DNA from: Aeoliella mucimassa
Lineage (GTDB): Bacteria > Planctomycetota > Planctomycetia > Pirellulales > Lacipirellulaceae
Length of the DNA stretch: 64,000 nucleotides
Assembly: GCF_007748035.1 (NCBI RefSeq)
Contig: NZ_CP036278.1
Coordinates: 1,674,001-1,738,000, forward strand
Direction: 5' to 3'
The notes beneath the pieces were generated by a model. It ran no database searches. It was not told where the DNA came from and was given only the letters and a program-made list of their open reading frames with translations. Within the stretch, counting starts at the first letter, position 1; each line of letters begins with the position of its first letter. A program made the position numbers and the translations under genes. This document shows positions 63,364 through 64,000 of the stretch, in pieces.

Positions 63364-64000
63364 TTACGGGGTGGACGATGCAGTTTGGGGATCGATAATT
63401 TTCGCGAGCGATAGCAACTTGGAACTGATCTTTAAGCGGCTTCCAGCGGCCGTCGATCGGCTGCAAGCAAAACGAACCTTGTTGTTTTCCAGATAGAATT
63501 GCATGCTGCCACCTGCTGAAATGAATTCGTCAGATTCGCCAACGGTCAGTACAGCAACGTCAGCAGCGGCTGCAAGCAGTTCTTGGTCTTTGTCAGTAAG
63601 TTCTATTCCTGGGATGAACAAGATATGGCAATGTGCGACTTCGGACGTCTCGGTAACGGTGACGATCTCAATGGTTCGACCCGATACTTTCTTACGCTCA
63701 GCGATTTGATCAAGACTCGAACCAAATGGATTGGAACTGGCGATTCCGATAACAAAGGGTTGATCATCCTTGGAGAACGAATCGGATGGCCATTCGACGT
63801 ACTTGGAGAATTGGTAAAGAAAAGCAGCTTTGATATCGTATTCGCGGTTGACAACTACGGTTTGAGCAAACGCTCCGCTGCAGCAACCTTGGATCAATAA
63901 CAAGAGCAAAGCTAGTCGTCGCGCCCGAAGTAAACAGCGCGTTCGCAGAGTGCTGCTTGCATGGCAAGAGCAATCGTTGTGCGAGGCACCATTTGTTCGT
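63364..64000 (-). CDS. YfiR-family periplasmic protein (5' end beyond window)
   Basis: A DUF4154/YfiR protein, the periplasmic repressor that in Pseudomonas binds the CHASE8 domain of YfiN. Seen: YDIKAAFLYQFSKYVEWP, FVIGIASSNPFG, HCHILFIPG, AVLTVGESDEFISAGGSMQF, and NNKVRFACSRSTA, with two cysteines able to form redox-sensitive disulfides. The signal peptide (LALLLLLIQGCCSGAFA) has its basic region (RTRCLLRARR) upstream of the first in-window start, a TTG at 63909, and the frame is open to the window edge. The true start therefore probably lies outside. It is followed by the CHASE8 kinase 13 bases downstream and is likely its input regulator. Confidence 0.88.
   Translation of the reverse strand, partial: RTNGASHNDCSCHASSTLRTRCLLRARRLALLLLLIQGCCSGAFAQTVVVNREYDIKAAFLYQFSKYVEWPSDSFSKDDQPFVIGIASSNPFGSSLDQIAERKKVSGRTIEIVTVTETSEVAHCHILFIPGIELTDKDQELLAAAADVAVLTVGESDEFISAGGSMQFYLENNKVRFACSRSTAAGSRLKISSKLLSLAKIIDPQTASSTP

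Overview
The window looks like the chromosome of a planctomycete, most likely order Pirellulales. The marker families are a DUF1592/DUF1588-type cytochrome protein with two CxxCH motifs, a DUF1552 protein with a Tat signal, a DUF1080 protein, several PEP-CTERM proteins, a DUF374 acyltransferase, a fused SecDF, and a TPR protein with tandem RNA polymerase alpha-CTD modules. Base composition is GC-rich except for one island around 48-50.7 kb. No rRNA genes and no CRISPR array were seen; there is one tRNA.

Layout. 0-6.7 kb: pyruvate kinase, a secreted protein, NAD kinase, then an HD-GYP/PilZ gene pair split by an IS903-like element (4594-5628). 6.8-17 kb: a minus-strand housekeeping run (AsmA-like protein, small conserved protein, dapF, DUF374 acyltransferase, xseA, xseB, polyprenyl synthase, dxs). 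17-21.4 kb: two tandem SBBP/PEP-CTERM paralogues, the upstream one broken by a nonsense codon, followed by an IS630-family element. 21.5-27.4 kb: tilS, rny, a YmdB-type phosphoesterase, a DUF2752 protein and a lipoprotein. 27.4-28.4 kb: one copy of a long dispersed repeat. 28.4-39.2 kb: a symporter, a pectate-lyase-like PEP-CTERM protein, an acyl-CoA dehydrogenase-like protein, DUF1552, GH43 and the DUF1592 cytochrome protein, which together look like a carbohydrate-scavenging locus. 39.4-47.7 kb: diguanylate cyclase, metF, a VWA protein with a small membrane protein, a secreted alpha/beta hydrolase, a LysM protein and a DUF1080 protein. 48-50.7 kb: an accessory island with an IS3 remnant, an orphan secreted protein and the second, inverted copy of the dispersed repeat. 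50.7-59.8 kb: tRNA-Thr(CGU), the TPR/alpha-CTD protein, tgt, yajC, secDF and an MMPL exporter. 59.9-64 kb: two histidine kinases and a YfiR protein in one apparent operon.

Themes. Cyclic-di-GMP signalling or its relatives recur (HD-GYP, PilZ, GGDEF, and a YfiR/CHASE8 module whose output is a histidine kinase rather than a cyclase). Export and surface biology is heavily represented (SecDF, YajC, MMPL, AsmA, PEP-CTERM and LysM proteins). Start codons were chosen from Shine-Dalgarno spacing where visible; many genes have weak Shine-Dalgarno sequences, so several starts are tentative.
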